From Halomonas sp. UBA3074 (GTDB lineage: Bacteria > Pseudomonadota > Gammaproteobacteria > Pseudomonadales > Halomonadaceae), in NCBI RefSeq assembly GCF_002366715.1, contig NZ_DFBS01000012.1:235674-299673 (forward strand): a stretch of 64,000 nt of DNA. Reading direction: 5' to 3'. A model generated the notes under the pieces. The model did not search any database. It was not told where the DNA came from and saw nothing but the letters and a program-made list of their open reading frames with translations. This document shows, in pieces, positions 17,183 to 27,278 of this stretch (its first letter is position 1; every line of letters begins with the position of its first letter). A program made the translations under genes and the position numbers.

Positions 17183-17934
17183 CGCTGTCTGCTAACAACT
17201 TAACCGGTAAGCGAGTGGTTATTACCGGCGGCGGCAGTGGCATTGGCGCCGATATGGCGCTGGCTTTTGCCCAGGCGGGCGCCGAAGTCATCATTACCGG
17301 CCGCAGGGAAGCTGCCCTGCGAGCGGTCGCCGAACAGCACGAAGGTATCCATATCGCCGTGGTGGATGTCACCGACGAGGCCGCCATGGTGGCGCTGTTC
17401 GAAAAGATCGGCCGTGTGGATATCGTTATCGCTAACGCCGGGGCGGCAGAGAGCGCGCCATTCGCCAAGACCTCGTTTGAGCAGTGGCAGCGCATGCTGA
17501 ACGTCAACCTTAGCGGCGTATTTCTAACCCTGCGCGAAGGCTTAAAACAGTTAAACGACGGCGGACGCCTGATCGCAGTTGCCTCCACCGCTGGCCTGAA
17601 AGGCTACGCCTACGTGGGCGCTTACTGCGCAGCTAAGCACGGCGTGGTGGGACTGGTGCGTTCGCTGGCTGCTGAAACCGCCACTCGCGATATGACAGTC
17701 AATGCGCTCTGCCCGGGCTTCACCGATACACCGCTACTGGCCGCCAGCGTCGACAACATCGTGACCAAAACCGGCCAGTCCGCCGAACAGGCCACCGCGC
17801 ATTTTCAATCTACCAACCCCACTGGACGCTTAGTCACGCCTGCTGAGGTCACCGCTACCGCCCTATGGCTATGCGGGCCTAACAGCGGCGCGATTAACGG
17901 CCAGGCGATTTCCATCTCAGGGGGTGAAGTATGA
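17179..17934 (+). CDS. Short-chain dehydrogenase/reductase of the aryl-CoA cluster
   Basis: A classical SDR of about 251 residues. It has the cofactor glycine motif TGGGSGIGADMA (about 15-26), NAGAAES, the catalytic serine in AVASTAGLKGY and the YCAAK catalytic pair. It probably oxidises or reduces a hydroxyacyl- or oxo-cyclohexenyl-CoA intermediate, the 3-hydroxyacyl-CoA dehydrogenase step of a beta-oxidation-like ring opening. Assignment to that step is by context. I chose the ATG at 17179, which overlaps the preceding stop (ATGA), rather than a TTG two codons earlier. Its own stop overlaps the MarR start in the same way. Confidence 0.85.
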   Translation: MTLSANNLTGKRVVITGGGSGIGADMALAFAQAGAEVIITGRREAALRAVAEQHEGIHIAVVDVTDEAAMVALFEKIGRVDIVIANAGAAESAPFAKTSFEQWQRMLNVNLSGVFLTLREGLKQLNDGGRLIAVASTAGLKGYAYVGAYCAAKHGVVGLVRSLAAETATRDMTVNALCPGFTDTPLLAASVDNIVTKTGQSAEQATAHFQSTNPTGRLVTPAEVTATALWLCGPNSGAINGQAISISGGEV

Positions 17935-18413
17935 CGGCTGGAGATATGGATAAAAAAAGCTCGGGTACAAATAGCTTAAGCAAGGAGCGCCTGCGCTTAT
18001 GGCTGCGCATGCTGCGGGTTACCCGTCAGGTAGAGTCCGAGCTGCGTGAACGTCTGCGTACCGAGCACGACTCCACACTCCCCCGCTTTGATGTCATGGC
18101 CGCCCTGTACGCCAGTGCGGAGGGCTTGAAGATGAACGAGCTATCTAAGCGACTGCGGGTTTCCAACGGCAATGTCACCGGCATTATTGACAGATTGGTG
18201 GATGATGGCGCCGTGGAGCGCATTGCCATCGAGGGCGACCGTCGCGCTACGCGGGTCTGCCTGACCGGTTCCGGTCGAGAAAGCTTCCGTGCCATGGCCG
18301 TGGAGCATGAGCGCTGGATCAACGCGCTGTTCGAAGGGGTGACCGAAGAGGATGCCCACCATATCGGCGAACTGCTCCACCGCTTGCCCGCTTCTCTTGA
18401 CGATACCCATTAA
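17931..18413 (+). CDS. MarR-family transcriptional regulator
   Basis: A 160-residue winged-helix regulator. The HTH block is LKMNELSKRLRVSNGNVTGI (about 64-83), followed by a DNA-binding wing with the conserved DRR in EGDRRATRVCLT. MarR regulators in aromatic-acid clusters usually repress and are released by the acid or its CoA thioester. The placement inside the operon, coupled by ATGA to the SDR, predicts autoregulation. The palindrome at 14825-14840 is the best operator candidate in view. I cannot tell the ligand from sequence. Confidence 0.88.
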   Translation: MTAGDMDKKSSGTNSLSKERLRLWLRMLRVTRQVESELRERLRTEHDSTLPRFDVMAALYASAEGLKMNELSKRLRVSNGNVTGIIDRLVDDGAVERIAIEGDRRATRVCLTGSGRESFRAMAVEHERWINALFEGVTEEDAHHIGELLHRLPASLDDTH

Positions 18414-18435
18414 TCACACAGGCGAGAACAATAAT

Positions 18436-19247
18436 ATGAAGGGCATGGCTGATCTGGCACCCGAGCACTTTATCTGGGAAATGCGTGGTGACGTTGCCGT
18501 CATCCGCTTGAATCGCCCAGAGCGCAAAAACCCGCTGACGTTCGAGAGCTACGCCGAGCTGCGCGATACCTTTCGTGACTTGGCCTATGCATCCGATGTG
18601 CATGCCGTGGTGTTTACCTCCAACGGCGAGAACTTCTGCTCCGGCGGCGATGTACACGAGATTATCGGCCCGCTGGTGGGCAAGGATATGAAGGGCCTGC
18701 TCGAATTCACCCGCATGACCGGAGACTTGGTCAAGGCGATGCTGAACTGCGGCAAACCGATCATTGCCGCTGTGGACGGCATTTGCGTGGGCGCGGGGGC
18801 GATCATTGCCATGTCATCGGATATTCGTTTTGCCACCCCGCGCGCCAGCACGGCGTTTCTATTTACCCGCGTGGGCTTGGCGGGCTGCGATATGGGCGCG
18901 TGCGCAATTCTGCCGCGCATCATTGGCCAGGGCCGTGCCGCCGACCTGCTCTACAGCGGACGCAGTATGAGTGCCGAAGAGGGCTTCCAGTGGGGCTTCT
19001 ACAATCGCTTGGTCGAGCCGGACGCCCTTGAACAAGATGCCATTGCCTACGCCACTCGCCTGGCTCAGGGCCCGACCTTTGGCCACAGCATTACCAAGAC
19101 CCAGTTAAACCAGGAGTGGTCGATGAGTCTGGAGCAGGCGATCGAATCGGAAGCCCAGGCCCAGGCGATCTGCATGCAGACCAACGATTTCGAGCGCGCC
19201 TACCACGCCTTCGTAGCCAAGCAAAAACCTGAGTTCAAGGGGGACTG

Positions 19248-19248
<1 letters not shown>
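18436..19248 (+). CDS. Enoyl-CoA hydratase/isomerase (crotonase) family protein
   Basis: A crotonase-fold enzyme of about 270 residues. The oxyanion-hole segment ENFCSGGDVHEI (about 62-73) and CVGAGAIIAMSSDIRFA (about 117-133) are clear. The second active-site region reads GLAGCDMGACAILPRIIG, so the usual catalytic glutamates of hydratase-type crotonases are not in the standard places. This fits a ring hydrolase, or a hydratase acting on a cyclic CoA ester. I chose the ATG at 18436 (MKGMADLAPEH), which begins just after the MarR stop; a longer frame would overlap MarR. It overlaps the next start by one base (TGATG). Confidence 0.86.
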
Positions 19249-20381
<1,133 letters not shown>

Positions 20382-20438
20382 GCAGCACGAAGCCGTAAAA
20401 ACCTAAAAACAATAAAACACAACGCCAGACACCGTATC

Positions 20439-20470
20439 CCTGCCGACGCTTCTTTCGGGACGTTGGCAGG
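20439..20470 (+). other. Intergenic hairpin within the catabolic cluster
   Basis: CCTGCCGACG and CGTTGGCAGG form a 10-bp stem (one G-U pair) around a 12-base loop. It lies between the acyl-CoA dehydrogenase stop and the ribosome-binding site of the ligase gene. No T-tract follows, so it is more likely an mRNA stability or processing element, or a partial attenuator, than a full terminator. Confidence 0.5.
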
Positions 20471-20503
20471 AATAAACAACGATACCAAATACGGAGGTTG
20501 GTC

Positions 20504-22192
20504 ATGTATAGCCAGTCGGCTCATGCTGATACTTTTGCGCGGGATAACCTGCCACCCACTGATTGTCAGCCTGAGTTTCTGCTCGCGGGCTACGATTATC
20601 CTCAACGACTGAACGCAGGCGTTGAACTTTGCGACCGGCTGCTCGACCAGGGTCACGGTGAACGGATTGCCTTGGCAGGTAATGGCCGACGCCGCACTTA
20701 CCGCGAGCTCACTGAGTGGACCAACCGCCTTGCACACGTGCTGGTCGAAGACCTGGGCGTGGTCCCTGGCCAACGGGTACTGATCCGCTCTGCCAATAAC
20801 CCGGCGATGGTGGCCTGCTGGTTAGCCGCCACGAAAGCGGGCGCGGTGGTGGTCAACACCATGCCGATGCTGCGCACTAAAGAACTATGCCAGGTAATCG
20901 ATAAAGCGGAAATCAGCCTCGCCCTGTGCGATACCCGGTTGCTGGATGAGCTCATTGCCTGCCAGGAGTTTACCCCCGCCCTCAAACGTATTGTCGGCTT
21001 TGATGGCACCGCCAACCACGATGCAGAGCTTGACCGTTTGGCGTTAAGCAAACCCGCCACTTTTGATGCCGTCGATACCGCCGCCGAAGATGTGGCGCTG
21101 CTGGGCTTTACCTCGGGTACCACTGGCTCGCCCAAGGCCACCATGCACTTTCATCGCGACCTGCTGGTGATTGCCGACGGCTACGCCAAGGAAGTCTTGC
21201 AGGTAACGCCGGAAGATGTCTTCGTCGGCTCTCCCCCGCTGGCCTTCACCTTTGGCCTGGGCGGGCTGGCCATTTTCCCGCTGCGCTTTGGCGCCACCGC
21301 CGTGCTGCTCGAGCACGCCTCCCCACCCAACATGATGGATATCATTCGCGAGTATCAGGCCACGGTGGTGTTCACTGCGCCAACGGCCTATCGGGCGATG
21401 CTCTCCTCTCCTACCCGTCATGAAGATTTAAGCAGCCTGCGCGTTGCCGTCTCCGCTGGCGAAACCCTGCCCGCGCCGATCTATCACGACTGGATCAAGC
21501 AAACCGGCACACCGATTCTCGATGGCATCGGCGCTACGGAAATGCTGCACATCTTCATCACTAATCGCCTGGAAAACCATCGTCCCCACTGTACCGGCAA
21601 GCCAGTGACGGGTTATGAAGCGCGTATCGTTGATCACGACATGCAGGATGTCCCGCGCGGCACGGTCGGCAAACTGGCCGTGCGCGGCCCAACCGGCTGC
21701 CGTTACCTGGCCGACAAGCGCCAACAAAACTATGTAAAAGATGGATGGAATATTACCGGCGATGCGTTTTACCAGGACGAGGAAGGTTACTTCCACTTTG
21801 CCGCCCGCAACGACGATATGATCGTCTCAGCTGGCTATAACATTGCTGGACCAGAAGTAGAGGCGGCGCTACTGGCACACCCCGCCGTTAAGGAGTGCGC
21901 GGTGATTGGCGCACCCAGTGAAGAGCGTGGGCAAATTGTCGAGGCTTTTGTTGTTCTAAACGATGGTTTTCAGCAAGATGAAGAATGTCAGCAAATGTTG
22001 CAGAACTTCGTGAAGCAGACCATCGCGCCGTATAAGTACCCTCGCTCCCTACGCTTTATCGAGGCACTACCTAAAACACCCACGGGTAAGGTTCAGCGCT
22101 TTCGGCTGAGCCAGGAACATTACCCGAGCGCTGGCTCTCCAGGCATCAACATAAATAGCACCGGCATAAGTAGCAATGACACTAACGCATGA
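20504..22192 (+). CDS. Aryl-CoA ligase (2-aminobenzoate/benzoate-CoA ligase family)
   Basis: An acid-CoA ligase of about 562 residues from the ANL adenylating superfamily, activating an aromatic acid with ATP and CoA. The P-loop-like A3 motif is GFTSGTTGSPKATMHF (about 200-215). A5 is DGIGATEMLHIF, A8 includes the DGWNITGDA and ARNDDMIVSAGYN segments, and the C-terminal catalytic lysine is in LPKTPTGKVQRFRL. The overall pattern resembles benzoate and 2-aminobenzoate-CoA ligases rather than long-chain fatty-acid ligases. I chose the ATG at 20504, with GGAGG six bases upstream. This is the committing step for the cluster; substrate preference among anthranilate, salicylate and benzoate needs assay. 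Confidence 0.88.
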   Translation: MYSQSAHADTFARDNLPPTDCQPEFLLAGYDYPQRLNAGVELCDRLLDQGHGERIALAGNGRRRTYRELTEWTNRLAHVLVEDLGVVPGQRVLIRSANNPAMVACWLAATKAGAVVVNTMPMLRTKELCQVIDKAEISLALCDTRLLDELIACQEFTPALKRIVGFDGTANHDAELDRLALSKPATFDAVDTAAEDVALLGFTSGTTGSPKATMHFHRDLLVIADGYAKEVLQVTPEDVFVGSPPLAFTFGLGGLAIFPLRFGATAVLLEHASPPNMMDIIREYQATVVFTAPTAYRAMLSSPTRHEDLSSLRVAVSAGETLPAPIYHDWIKQTGTPILDGIGATEMLHIFITNRLENHRPHCTGKPVTGYEARIVDHDMQDVPRGTVGKLAVRGPTGCRYLADKRQQNYVKDGWNITGDAFYQDEEGYFHFAARNDDMIVSAGYNIAGPEVEAALLAHPAVKECAVIGAPSEERGQIVEAFVVLNDGFQQDEECQQMLQNFVKQTIAPYKYPRSLRFIEALPKTPTGKVQRFRLSQEHYPSAGSPGININSTGISSNDTNA

Positions 22193-22231
22193 CCCTCTAA
22201 GCAATAAACGATTAAAAATGAGGAATGATCC

Positions 22232-23374
22232 ATGAAAATGATATCCCGCTTTGGCCTTGGTTTACTGCTCTCTTCAAGCGTGCTGACCGCGCACGCTGAA
22301 GACGTCAAAATTGGCATGATCACCACGCTTTCAGGTGGCGGTTCGCATCTTGGCGTGGACGTTCGTGACGGCTTTATGCTGGCCCTTGAGCAGTCCGGCC
22401 GTGACGATGTGGAAGTGTTGATTCAGGATGATGCCAACCGCCCAGATCTGGCGCGCAGCTTGGCCAATGAGTTCATGCAGCGCGATGAAGTCGATATCCT
22501 GACCGGCATCATCTGGTCCAACTTGGCGATGGCGGTGGTACCTACCGTTACCCGTCAGGGCACCTTCTACCTCTCCCCCAATGCAGGCCCTTCCGACCTG
22601 GCTGGTCGCATGTGTCACGAGAACTACTTCAACGTGGCGTATCAGAACGACAACCTGCACGGCGCTATGGGAGCTTACATGCGCGAACAGGGTTATGAGC
22701 GACCGATCATCATGGCGCCCAACTACCCGGCGGGTACCGATGCGCTCGCGGGCTTCAAGCACCTGTATGAAGGTGAGGTCGTTGGCGAGCTTTACACCCA
22801 AATGGGTCAGACCGACTATGCGGCTGAAATCGCCCAGATTCGCGATAGCGATGCCGACAGCCTGTTCTTTTTCCTGCCCGGCGGCATGGGTATCTCGTTC
22901 ATGAAGCAGTGGGAAAGCTCGGGCGTTGACATGCCGATCTTTGGCGCGGCGTTCTCGTTTGATGAAATTCTTATCAAAGCGGTCGGCAGTGCAGCGATTG
23001 GTGCACGCAACACCTCGCTATGGGCCTACGACCTGGAGAATGAAGCCAACGACCGATTTGTAGAGGGCTTCCAAGCCGCCTACGACCGCATGCCGACGCT
23101 TTACGCTGCACAAGGTTACGACACAGCCAACTTGATTCTCAGCGCACTGGAAACTGCCCACCCCGATGACAAAGATGCCTTCCGCGAAGCGCTGCGGGCT
23201 GCTGATTTCGATAGCGTGCGCGGTGAGTTCCGCTTTGGCCCCAATCAGCATCCCATCCAGGATATCTACGTGCGTGAAGTCGTGGAGGGTGACGATGGCG
23301 AGCCTACCAATCGCCTGATCGGTGTCGCCATCGAAGATATCCAGGACGTCTATTACGAACAGTGTGAGATGTAA
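22232..23374 (+). CDS. ABC transporter substrate-binding protein (Liv/aromatic-acid type)
   Basis: A 380-residue periplasmic binding protein of the type I, LivJ-like fold (Peripla_BP_6). An N-terminal signal peptide of about 23 residues ends AHA-ED. The mature part starts VKIGMITTLSGGG, typical of the family. Such proteins bind branched-chain amino acids, urea, or aromatic acids such as benzoate derivatives. The location between an aryl-CoA ligase and its own LivHMGF set points to an aromatic acid. GAGG lies before the ATG at 22232. Confidence 0.87.
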   Translation: MKMISRFGLGLLLSSSVLTAHAEDVKIGMITTLSGGGSHLGVDVRDGFMLALEQSGRDDVEVLIQDDANRPDLARSLANEFMQRDEVDILTGIIWSNLAMAVVPTVTRQGTFYLSPNAGPSDLAGRMCHENYFNVAYQNDNLHGAMGAYMREQGYERPIIMAPNYPAGTDALAGFKHLYEGEVVGELYTQMGQTDYAAEIAQIRDSDADSLFFFLPGGMGISFMKQWESSGVDMPIFGAAFSFDEILIKAVGSAAIGARNTSLWAYDLENEANDRFVEGFQAAYDRMPTLYAAQGYDTANLILSALETAHPDDKDAFREALRAADFDSVRGEFRFGPNQHPIQDIYVREVVEGDDGEPTNRLIGVAIEDIQDVYYEQCEM

Positions 23375-23437
23375 GCTCACCTCGGCTGGGTGCGAGCACC
23401 CAGCCACTTCTCTTCATCTTCGTTAAGGTTAACTAAC

Positions 23438-24358
23438 GTGTCCGTTACCCTGCTAATCGAGCAACTGCTTAACGGCGTTCAGCTAGGCACGATGCTGTTT
23501 TTGATGGCCAGCGGCCTCACCCTGGTGTTCGGGGTGATGGGCCTGATCAATCTTGCCCACGGCTCTTTTTACATGGTGGGCGCCTACGCCACGGCCGCGG
23601 TCACTGCCTCGACGGGCTCTTTTCTGATCGGCCTAGCGGCGGGCATGACGGCCGCGGCCCTGGTCGGCGCGCTGGTTGAGCTTCTCATCATACGGCGTCT
23701 TTATCACCGCCCTCACCTTGATCAGGTATTGGCGACCTTTGCACTGATACTGATTTTTTCCGAAGGCACACGCTGGCTCTTCGGCTCGTCGCCGCTATGG
23801 CTGAGCCCGCCCTCCTGGCTTACCGGGTTTGTCACCCTGCCTGGGGAGACCCGCTACCCGATCTATCGGCTCATGCTGATTGGCGTAGGGGTCGCTATTG
23901 CGATTGGCCTATACCTGCTGATTTCCCGCACGCGGCTGGGCATGCGCATTCGGGCGGGCGAAAGCGACCGCGAGATGATTGGTGCGTTGGGCGTCAACAT
24001 TGCCAAGCTGTATACCGTGGTGTTTGCCCTGGGGGCTGCGCTGGCGGGCCTGGCCGGCGCGCTGGTGGGGGCCTTGCAGTCCGTGCAGGTCGGCATGGGT
24101 GAGCCGGTGCTGATCCTAGCCTTCGTGGTCATCGTGATTGGCGGTATCGGCTCGATCAAGGGCGCGCTGTTCGGGGCGCTGCTGGTGGGGATTGTCGATA
24201 CCTTGGGGCGCGTCTACCTGCCGCTGTTTTTCCAAACCTTCATGCCGCCTTCTGAAGCCACTGGGGTCGGTTCTTCACTGGCTGCGATGCTGATTTATAT
24301 CCTCATGGCCGTCATCCTCGCGTTCAAGCCCAAGGGACTGTTTGCTGCCAATGACTAA
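23438..24358 (+). CDS. LivH-type ABC transporter permease
   Basis: A membrane permease of about 306 residues in the branched-chain amino-acid (LivH) family, with about eight hydrophobic segments. It has the family segments LVFGVMGLINLAHGSFYMVG (about 31-50) and AFVVIVIGGIGSIKGALFGA near the C-terminus. I chose the GTG at 23438, with AAGG nine bases upstream. A longer frame from 23390 would extend into the spacer and lacks a ribosome-binding site. The last eight bases overlap the LivM-type gene, so the two permease subunits are coupled, as in other Liv systems. Confidence 0.9.
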   Translation: MSVTLLIEQLLNGVQLGTMLFLMASGLTLVFGVMGLINLAHGSFYMVGAYATAAVTASTGSFLIGLAAGMTAAALVGALVELLIIRRLYHRPHLDQVLATFALILIFSEGTRWLFGSSPLWLSPPSWLTGFVTLPGETRYPIYRLMLIGVGVAIAIGLYLLISRTRLGMRIRAGESDREMIGALGVNIAKLYTVVFALGAALAGLAGALVGALQSVQVGMGEPVLILAFVVIVIGGIGSIKGALFGALLVGIVDTLGRVYLPLFFQTFMPPSEATGVGSSLAAMLIYILMAVILAFKPKGLFAAND

Positions 24359-25391
24359 TACCACTTCCCTTTCCAAGAACGCTGCGCCAGCAACCCACGC
24401 AGAGAGCCACTTCGACCGCAAAGGGCTGGTTCAGATGATCCTGCTCGGCCTGCTGCTGTTACTGCCTGTGGCCGCCTATTTTTTGGGTCACACTTATTAC
24501 GTCAATCTGGCCTCGCGGGTCACCATCATTGCCATGGCAGCCGTCGGGCTCAACCTGGCGATTGGCTATGGCGGCATGGTGAGCTTCGGTCATGCGGCCT
24601 ATTTTGGCCTGGGTGGCTACGTGGCGGGCATCAGCGCCTACCATGCCTTCGACATGACGCCATTCATGAGCTGGCCCTTCAGCGTGCCGGGCAGCGATAG
24701 CCTACTGGTGGTATGGCTGGCCGCTGTCGTACTGTGCGCCCTGCTGGCCCTGGCGATCGGCGCCATTTCGCTACGCACCACCGGCGTCTACTTCATCATG
24801 ATCACCCTCGCCTTTGCGCAGATGATCTACTACTTTGCCAACTCCTGGCCCACCTACGGCGGTCAGGATGGGCTGCCTATCTATATCCGCAACACCCTGC
24901 CGCTTGTCGACAGCAGTGATGCATTGACCTATTTCCTGATCTGCTTCACCGGGCTGGTACTGGCCATGGCGATCACCTCGCGGCTGATGAAATCGCGCTT
25001 TGGTGCTGCGTTGACCATGGCTCGGCTGAATGACGTACGACTGGCAACGGCAGGGGTCAGCCCGTATCCCATTCGTCTGGTGGCGTTCGTTATCTCGGCG
25101 GCCATCACCGGGCTTGCCGGGGCGCTCTACGCGGACCTGAACGGCTTCGTCAGCCCCTCGATGCTCAGCTGGCACTTCTCCGGCGAGCTAATGGTCATCG
25201 TCATCCTGGGGGGCGTGGGGCGCCTTTATGGCCCGCTGGCCGGGGCGGTGCTGTTTGTGATGATGGAAACCTTCCTGGGTGGCATCACCGAGTACTGGCA
25301 ACTCTTTCTAGGGCTGGTGCTGCTTGGCGTCGTGCTGTTTGCCAAGCACGGTGTGATGGGTTGGCTGGCCGGGAGTGAGCGCAATGAGTGA
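24351..25391 (+). CDS. LivM-type ABC transporter permease
   Basis: A permease of about 346 residues pairing with the LivH-type subunit. Family segments are AVGLNLAIGYGGMVSFGHAA (about 62-81), a long hydrophobic core, and MVIVILGGVGRLYGPLAGAV near residues 281-300. The N-terminus carries a short hydrophilic stretch before the first span. It starts at ATG 24351 inside the LivH-type stop (ATGACTAA), and its stop overlaps the ATP-binding gene by eight bases. Substrate is inferred from the neighbouring ligase. Confidence 0.9.
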   Translation: MTNTTSLSKNAAPATHAESHFDRKGLVQMILLGLLLLLPVAAYFLGHTYYVNLASRVTIIAMAAVGLNLAIGYGGMVSFGHAAYFGLGGYVAGISAYHAFDMTPFMSWPFSVPGSDSLLVVWLAAVVLCALLALAIGAISLRTTGVYFIMITLAFAQMIYYFANSWPTYGGQDGLPIYIRNTLPLVDSSDALTYFLICFTGLVLAMAITSRLMKSRFGAALTMARLNDVRLATAGVSPYPIRLVAFVISAAITGLAGALYADLNGFVSPSMLSWHFSGELMVIVILGGVGRLYGPLAGAVLFVMMETFLGGITEYWQLFLGLVLLGVVLFAKHGVMGWLAGSERNE

Positions 25392-26136
25392 AGCTGTCCT
25401 GTCACTGCAAAATCTACATAAGCGCTTTGGAGCACTACAGGCGACTAACGATGTGTCGCTGGATCTTAAGCAGGGAGAAATCCATGCCCTGATTGGTCCC
25501 AACGGCGCGGGTAAATCTACGTTAATCGGGCAGATTGCCGGCAGCCTGCGCCCCGACGAGGGCCGCGTTTATCTGGCTGGTACCGACATTACAACGATGA
25601 GCATTGCCGAGCGCGCACGTCTTGGACTGGGGCGGAGCTTTCAGGTGTCATCGCTGGCTGAACCGCTTTCAGTGATGCGCAATGTGATGATGGGCGTTCA
25701 AGCGCTGCAGAGTCACAGTTTTCGGTTCTGGAAGCCCGTCGCCCGGGATCATCACCTGCTCGACCCCGCCTATGCGGCACTAGAACGCATGCAGCTCAGC
25801 CACCGCGCCTGGACACCCGTATTCGAGCTTTCCCATGGTGAGCGTCGCCAAGTGGAAGTCGCCTGCGCCCTGGCGCTCAAGCCCCGCGCGCTACTGCTGG
25901 ACGAACCCATGGCGGGCCTGGGGCCGGAAGGCTCGGCAAAGCTGACCGAGCTGCTCGAGGCGCTGAAGCTGGAAGTGCCCATTCTGCTGATCGAACACGA
26001 CATGGAAGCGGTCTTTCGCCTTGCTGACCGTATCTCGGTGCTGGTGTCCGGCAGCGTGATCGCCCATGGCGATAGCCACGCCATCAAGCAGGATCCGCGC
26101 GTCCGTGAAGCCTACCTGGGAGATGCTGATGCTTAA
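25384..26136 (+). CDS. LivG-type ABC transporter ATP-binding protein
   Basis: An ATPase subunit of 250 residues. Walker A is GPNGAGKSTL (about 38-47), the signature loop is the slightly atypical LSHGERRQVEVACAL, Walker B is ALLLDEPMAGL, and the H-loop is in LLIEHDMEAVF. LivG-type features, such as the GLGRSFQVSSL segment, are visible. I chose the ATG at 25384, which overlaps the preceding permease stop. Works as one half of the ATPase heterodimer with the next gene. Confidence 0.9.
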   Translation: MSEAVLSLQNLHKRFGALQATNDVSLDLKQGEIHALIGPNGAGKSTLIGQIAGSLRPDEGRVYLAGTDITTMSIAERARLGLGRSFQVSSLAEPLSVMRNVMMGVQALQSHSFRFWKPVARDHHLLDPAYAALERMQLSHRAWTPVFELSHGERRQVEVACALALKPRALLLDEPMAGLGPEGSAKLTELLEALKLEVPILLIEHDMEAVFRLADRISVLVSGSVIAHGDSHAIKQDPRVREAYLGDADA

Positions 26137-26809
26137 AGTTGCTGACATTGAGACGTTCTATGGTCCCTCTCAGGCGCTGTTCGGTGTGTCGCTCGAGGTT
26201 GCGGCCGGTGAAATGGTTGCCCTGATGGGCCGCAATGGCATGGGCAAGACCACCACGATCCGCTCGATCTTCGGGCTGACCCCGGCCAGCCGCGGCACGA
26301 TTGAGTTCGAGTCGCAGAACATACGCCGCCTGCCCGCGTACCGCATCGCCAAGGCGGGCCTTGGCCTGGTGCCTGAGGGGCGCCGCTGCTTCCCTAATTT
26401 GTCAGTGCGTGAAAACCTGTTGGTCACGGCCCGCCCCGGCGAGTGGACGCTGGAGAAAGTGGAAACGCTATTTCCGCGCTTGGAAGAACGCCGCGCGCAA
26501 ATGGCCAAAACGCTCTCTGGCGGTGAACAGCAGATGCTGGCCATTGGACGGGCGTTGATGACCAACCCGCGCCTGCTGGTGCTGGATGAAGCTACCGAGG
26601 GTCTGGCACCGGTGATTCGACAGGAGATCTGGCGGGCGATTCGGCTGCTCAAGGAGCAGGGTCAGGCCACGCTGCTGGTGGATAAATCGTTAAGCGAAAC
26701 TCTACCCATCGCTGACCGCTGCACCATTCTGGAAAAAGGCTGCACGGTGTGGGACGGCAAACCCACCATGTTGGATAGCAGCATTCGCGACCGATACTTG
26801 GGCGTGTAG
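26129..26809 (+). CDS. LivF-type ABC transporter ATP-binding protein
   Basis: A second ATPase subunit of about 226 residues, shorter than LivG as usual. It has Walker A GRNGMGKTTT, the LSGGEQQMLAIGRALM signature, Walker B LLVLDEATEGLAP, and GLGLVPEGRRCFPNLSVREN typical of LivF. The H-loop position reads LLVDKSLSETL, so the usual histidine appears to be replaced by lysine, as seen in several LivF proteins. I chose the ATG at 26129, which has GGGAG six to seven bases upstream; the ATG six bases earlier is possible. It overlaps the LivG-type stop and ends the transporter block with TAG. Confidence 0.88.
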   Translation: MLKVADIETFYGPSQALFGVSLEVAAGEMVALMGRNGMGKTTTIRSIFGLTPASRGTIEFESQNIRRLPAYRIAKAGLGLVPEGRRCFPNLSVRENLLVTARPGEWTLEKVETLFPRLEERRAQMAKTLSGGEQQMLAIGRALMTNPRLLVLDEATEGLAPVIRQEIWRAIRLLKEQGQATLLVDKSLSETLPIADRCTILEKGCTVWDGKPTMLDSSIRDRYLGV

Positions 26810-26810
26810 T

Positions 26811-26843
26811 TGATAATAACGTTGAGAATAACGTTGGGAATTA
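26811..26843 (+). repeat. Short direct repeat before the thioesterase gene
   Basis: The motif AATAACGTTG occurs twice in succession (GATAATAACGTTGA, then GAATAACGTTGG) between the LivF-type stop and the thioesterase ribosome-binding site. It could be a slipped duplication or a regulatory direct repeat. Nothing else in the 50-bp gap stands out. Confidence 0.4.
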
Positions 26844-26859
26844 AAACAGTGAGAAAACA

Positions 26860-27267
26860 ATGACGTTTACTACCCAGCGCAAAGTTCGCTTTCAGCACTG
26901 CGATCCGGCGGGAATCGTTTTTTATCCACGCTATTTTGAGATGATCAACTCGGTGATGGAGGACTGGTTCGAGCAGGACTTACACCACGACTTCAATAAG
27001 CTACATGTGGAGAGTGGTACCGGGGTTCCCACGGCCGCTATCGACACCCAGTTTCATGCACCAAGCCGGTTGGGTGAGCTGCTAACGTTCGAATTATTGG
27101 TGCAGGCGTTGGGCCGTAGCAGCCTGACTCTGCAGATCACCGCTTACTGCGGCGACCAAAAACGCTTAACGAGTTGTTCCACCCTAGTTTTTATGGATTT
27201 AAATAGCGGTAAGTCGATGCCATGGACCGAGGCAATACGCCAGCGCATTACCGTCGATAACTTATAA
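26860..27267 (+). CDS. Acyl-CoA thioesterase (4-hydroxybenzoyl-CoA thioesterase family)
   Basis: A 135-residue hot-dog-fold thioesterase. The segment HCDPAGIVFYPRYFEMINSV (about 13-32) carries the catalytic aspartate of the class I 4-hydroxybenzoyl-CoA thioesterases. In an aryl-CoA pathway it would hydrolyse dead-end CoA esters and recycle CoA, a role proposed for the thioesterases in 2-aminobenzoate clusters. GTGAG lies before the ATG. It precedes the Rid-family gene by 11 bp on the same strand. Confidence 0.86.
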   Translation: MTFTTQRKVRFQHCDPAGIVFYPRYFEMINSVMEDWFEQDLHHDFNKLHVESGTGVPTAAIDTQFHAPSRLGELLTFELLVQALGRSSLTLQITAYCGDQKRLTSCSTLVFMDLNSGKSMPWTEAIRQRITVDNL

Positions 27268-27278
27268 GGATAGCCATC

